Under the pieces are notes generated by a model. It did not search any database, was not told where the DNA came from, and saw only the letters and a list, made by a program, of their open reading frames with translations. From Mycolicibacterium bacteremicum (lineage in GTDB: Bacteria > Actinomycetota > Actinomycetes > Mycobacteriales > Mycobacteriaceae), in contig NZ_MVHJ01000001.1 in the NCBI RefSeq assembly GCF_002086115.1, positions 186,001 through 250,000 of the forward strand: a DNA stretch of 64,000 nucleotides. The letters are read 5' to 3'. Below, piece by piece: positions 61,702 to 64,000 of this stretch; position 1 is the stretch's first letter; each line of letters starts with the position of its first letter. The position numbers and the translations under genes were made by a program.

Positions 61702-61721
61702 CAAACTTTGCGCAAAGTTTG
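61702..61721. promoter_or_regulatory. 20-bp perfect palindrome in the lppL/Rv2137c-like divergent promoter
   Basis: CAAACTTTGC (61702-61711) is followed directly by its exact reverse complement GCAAAGTTTG (61712-61721). It lies 26 bases upstream of the lppL ATG and 30 bases before the -10 of the plus-strand gene. No regulator gene is adjacent. Confidence 0.55.
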
Positions 61722-61751
61722 GCAAGTGGAACGTAAACGTCAATTTGTGGG

Positions 61752-61757
61752 TATGGT
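61752..61757 (+). promoter_or_regulatory. -10 element for a leaderless Rv2137c-like transcript
   Basis: TATGGT, then seven bases, then ATG 61765. This spacing argues for ATG 61765 as start over the in-frame ATG 61753, which lies inside the hexamer. Confidence 0.45.
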
Positions 61758-61764
61758 GCGAGCT

Positions 61765-62076
61765 ATGGCACTGGCGCCGGAAACCGAACTGTTGGCAGCA
61801 GAGTTTGCCATCGAGCATGTCTCGACCGGCGTACACGCCAGCGGGTTCGGCACGCTCGGCGACGGCCGCAGCTTCTCCTTTCACGTCGAGGACCGCTCCA
61901 GCCTGGTCGTCGAGGTGTACCGGCCCCGGCTGAGCGGTCCCGTCCCGCAGCACGAGGACATCATCGCCCGCTCGACACGCAGCCTGATCGACATCGATGT
62001 CACCGATGAGCGCAGCGTAGCCGCCACCGTGCGGGACGCGATCGCCGGAGCGGAGCCGGTGCGCGCACCGCGCTGA
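61765..62076 (+). CDS. Conserved hypothetical protein (Rv2137c-like)
   Basis: The 103-residue protein starts MALAPETELLAAEFAIEHVS and includes HASGFGTLGDGRSFSFHVED, LVVEVYRPRLSGPVPQ and DIDVTDERSVAATVRDAIAG. It resembles the small mycobacterial protein encoded next to uppP. I see no membrane segment or catalytic motif. Position suggests co-expression with uppP, 84 bases downstream. The start was chosen from the leaderless -10 spacing. Confidence 0.75.
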   Translation: MALAPETELLAAEFAIEHVSTGVHASGFGTLGDGRSFSFHVEDRSSLVVEVYRPRLSGPVPQHEDIIARSTRSLIDIDVTDERSVAATVRDAIAGAEPVRAPR

Positions 62077-62103
62077 CCCGAGGCCCACGGTACGGTCGTC
62101 CGC

Positions 62104-62167
62104 GTGGTTAGAGATTCCCGTGGTTAGAGATGCCCATGGTTAGAGATGTCCATGGTTGAGATGTCGT
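62104..62167 (+). repeat. Four 16-bp tandem repeats at the uppP start
   Basis: GTGGTTAGAGATTCCC (62104-62119), GTGGTTAGAGATGCCC (62120-62135), ATGGTTAGAGATGTCC (62136-62151) and a degenerate fourth unit ATGGTTGAGATGTCGT (62152-62167) follow head to tail. Each unit begins with a possible start codon. Because 16 is not a multiple of three, each copy is in a different frame. Confidence 0.9.
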
Positions 62168-62988
62168 GGTTGCAGGTCGTCGTGCTTGCCGTGGTCCAGG
62201 GACTGACCGAATTCCTGCCGGTCTCCTCGTCGGGCCACCTCGCCATCGTCTCCGAGGCGTTCTTCGGCGGTGATGCCGGCGCGTCGTTCACCGCGGTGGT
62301 GCAGATCGGCACCGAGGTGGCGGTGCTGATCTATTTCGCCCGCGACATCGGCCGTATCCTCACCGCCTGGTTCGGCGGCCTGCGCCATCCCGACCGCCGG
62401 ACACCGGACTACTGGCTGGGCTGGTGGGTGATCATCGGCACCATTCCGATCGGGGTGTTCGGCTTCACGCTGCAGCACTTCATCCGTGACGACATCCGCA
62501 ACCTCTGGATCATCGCGACCGCGCTGATCGTGTTCTCGTTCGTCATCGCCGCGGCCGAGTACCTGGGCAAGCAGACCCGCGCCATCGAGCAGTTCACCTG
62601 GCGGGACAGTCTGATCATCGGCTCGGCACAGGCGCTCGCACTGATTCCGGGTGTGTCGCGGTCCGGTGTCACGATCAGCGCCGGGCTGTTCCTCGGCCAG
62701 AAACGCGAAGCCGCGGCCCGGTTCGGCTTCCTGCTGGCCATTCCCGCGGTGCTGGGGTCGGGGCTCTACGAACTGCGGCACGTCTTCGAACCGGGCACCA
62801 CCGGCATGAGCGCCACCGTCGCGCAGATCGTGCTGGGCACCGTCATCGCCTTCGTGGTCGGCTACGCCGCGGTCGCCTGGTTCCTCAAATTCCTGGTCAA
62901 CCACAGCATGTACTGGTTCGTCGGTTACCGGATCATCCTCGGCGTCGTGGTGCTGGCCCTGCTGGGCACCGGGGTGCTGGCCGCCTGA
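62161..62988 (+). CDS. uppP: Undecaprenyl-diphosphatase UppP
   Basis: UppP (BacA) is an integral membrane phosphatase that recycles undecaprenyl or decaprenyl diphosphate to the monophosphate carrier for peptidoglycan and arabinogalactan. The 275-residue protein has about eight helices and both signatures: [20 protein letters not shown] near residue 15 and [18 protein letters not shown] near 165. ATG 62161 ([13 protein letters not shown]) is chosen because the M. tuberculosis orthologue begins at the same point. In-frame ATG codons at 62146 and 62152 lie in the upstream repeat array. No strong ribosome-binding site is present. Confidence 0.95.
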   Translation: MSWLQVVVLAVVQGLTEFLPVSSSGHLAIVSEAFFGGDAGASFTAVVQIGTEVAVLIYFARDIGRILTAWFGGLRHPDRRTPDYWLGWWVIIGTIPIGVFGFTLQHFIRDDIRNLWIIATALIVFSFVIAAAEYLGKQTRAIEQFTWRDSLIIGSAQALALIPGVSRSGVTISAGLFLGQKREAAARFGFLLAIPAVLGSGLYELRHVFEPGTTGMSATVAQIVLGTVIAFVVGYAAVAWFLKFLVNHSMYWFVGYRIILGVVVLALLGTGVLAA

Positions 62989-63016
62989 TGATCCCGCCCA
63001 CCGCGAGGAACCGCCC

Positions 63017-63700
63017 GTGACCGTCATCCTGCTGCGGCACGGCCGCTCAACCTCGAACACCGCGCACACGCTGGCCGGCCGCTCCGAGGGTGTCGACCTC
63101 GACGACCGGGGCCGCGAGCAGGCCCAGGCCGTGGTCGCACGGATCGGGGATCTGCCGGTCAAGGCCATCGTGCGCTCACCGCTGCTGCGCTGTGCCAACA
63201 CCGTGGCCCCGCTGGCTGCCGCGCTGGGCATCGAACCCGTCGTGGAGGACCGCATCATCGAGGTCGACTACGGGGCCTGGACCGGACGCAAGATCTCCGA
63301 ACTGTTCAAGGAGCCGTTGTGGAAGGTGGTGCAGGCCCAGCCGAGCGCGGCCGTCTTCCCCGAGGGCGAGGGGCTGGCACAGGTCCAGGCCCGCGCCGTG
63401 GCAGCGATCCGCGAACACGACCGGCAGCTGTCGGAGACACACGGTGGCGATGCACTGTGGATCGCCTGCACCCACGGCGACGTCATCAAATCGGTGCTCG
63501 CCGACGCATTGGGCACCCATCTGGACAGCTTTCAGCGCATCACCGCCGACCCGGCCTCGATGAGCGTCATCCGCTACACCGACACCCGGCCGTTCGTGCT
63601 GCACGTCAACCACACCGGTGACGGGCTCACCGCCGCGTTGAGCGCCAAGCCGGCCGCCGCACCAGCCGGTGACGCGGTTGTCGGCGGCTCCACCGATTGA
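63017..63700 (+). CDS. Histidine phosphatase (phosphoglycerate mutase-like) family protein
   Basis: The 227-residue protein has the histidine phosphatase signature TVILLRHGRSTSN (RHG, phosphoenzyme His), a central Arg in KAIVRSPLLRC, and the second catalytic His in ALWIACTHGDVIKS. A short acidic Glu in EVDYGAWTGRKISELF is likely the proton donor. It resembles Rv2135c. Substrates of relatives range from phosphosugars to alkylphosphates, and this one is unknown. GTG 63017 follows uppP by 28 bases, so it is probably in the same operon. Confidence 0.9.
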   Translation: MTVILLRHGRSTSNTAHTLAGRSEGVDLDDRGREQAQAVVARIGDLPVKAIVRSPLLRCANTVAPLAAALGIEPVVEDRIIEVDYGAWTGRKISELFKEPLWKVVQAQPSAAVFPEGEGLAQVQARAVAAIREHDRQLSETHGGDALWIACTHGDVIKSVLADALGTHLDSFQRITADPASMSVIRYTDTRPFVLHVNHTGDGLTAALSAKPAAAPAGDAVVGGSTD

Positions 63701-63733
63701 GTCGCGCCACTACCGGCTATTTTGAAAGGTGCC

Positions 63734-64000
63734 ATGGCCCGCGCAATTCACGTCTTCCGCTCACCCGACCGCTTCGTGGCCGGGACCGTCGGGCAGCCCG
63801 GGAACCGCACGTTCTACCTGCAGGCCGTCCACGACAAACGAGTGGTGTCGGTGATGCTGGAGAAGCAGCAGGTCGCCGTGCTGGCCGAGCGCATCTCGGC
63901 ACTGCTGGTGGAGATCAACCGGCGCTTCGGCACCCCGATCCCGCCGGACACCGGCGAAATCGACGACCTGCACCCGTTGGAGATGCCGGTGGACGCCGAG
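63734..64000 (+). CDS. DUF3090 family protein, partial (right edge)
   Basis: The first 89 codons are inside the window. The protein starts MARAIHVFRSPDRFVAGTVG and continues NRTFYLQAVHDKRVVSVMLEK, ending in PLEMPVDAE at the edge. This N-terminus is typical of DUF3090 proteins such as Rv2134c, which follows the histidine phosphatase in M. tuberculosis. TTGAAAGG precedes ATG 63734. The family has been proposed as nucleotide-binding repair-type proteins, but no function is established here. Confidence 0.85.
   Translation, partial: MARAIHVFRSPDRFVAGTVGQPGNRTFYLQAVHDKRVVSVMLEKQQVAVLAERISALLVEINRRFGTPIPPDTGEIDDLHPLEMPVDAE

Overview
The window looks like a stretch of chromosome from a fast-growing, environmental Mycolicibacterium/Mycobacterium. 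It is GC-rich, uses many GTG starts, and keeps gene orders typical of mycobacteria: acyltransferase-treX-treY-treZ, bioA-bioF-bioD, bioB-bsaP, nadA-nadB-nadC, hisD-C-B-H-A-impA-F-I, trpE-TMP-trpC-trpB-trpA-lgt, and an M20 peptidase-PEBP-pyrD-lppL-uppP block. Locus names such as Rv1562c-Rv1614 and Rv2134c-Rv2141c are recalled from M. tuberculosis; no alignment was run.

Layout. 1-374 is the N-terminal part of an unrelated gene of different base composition. 490-8806 (minus) is trehalose and glycogen metabolism headed by an OafA-type acyltransferase. 8899-15219 is biotin synthesis with its TetR repressor BioQ, three BioQ operators and the auxiliary protein BsaP. 15322-17263 is a tandem pair of TupA-like ATP-grasp genes. 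17264-18613 is a lipase. 18657-22922 is NrtR plus nadABC with a clear NrtR operator. 22935-25844 (minus) holds a Gly-rich PGRS-like secreted protein, a LysE exporter and an F420-dependent-type nitroreductase. 25890-32336 is the histidine operon. 32372-34991 is an adenine methyltransferase overlapping an unknown gene, which looks like a restriction-modification pair. 35023-36277 (minus) is bcpB and an ABC ATPase. 36330-44047 is the tryptophan operon plus lgt, which here has a very long acidic tail. 44054-45754 is a DUF222/HNH gene. 46093-51567 is nitrate uptake and the single-polypeptide diflavin nitrate reductase NasN. 51604-57141 holds a UvrA2-like ATPase, a 66-residue protein, an E. coli-type IlvD and a divergent MmyB-like regulator. 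A tRNA-Leu(GAG) follows at 57154-57239. 57358-64000 matches the M. tuberculosis Rv2141c-Rv2134c block.

How the genes work together. Most of the window is cofactor and amino-acid biosynthesis in tight operons with 1- to 4-base start/stop overlaps. Three control circuits can be read from the DNA: BioQ at TGAACNNNGTTCA boxes, NrtR at a GTTTTCGA/TCGAAAAC palindrome, and a set of start codons placed 6-7 bases after a -10 hexamer, which implies leaderless mRNAs.

The most unusual items are the methyltransferase pair between hisI and bcpB, the 16-bp tandem repeats at the uppP start, the acidic repeat tail on Lgt, a PGRS domain with a signal peptide and no PE domain, the tandem TupA-like genes with near-identical blocks, and a hairpin terminator between narK and nasN.
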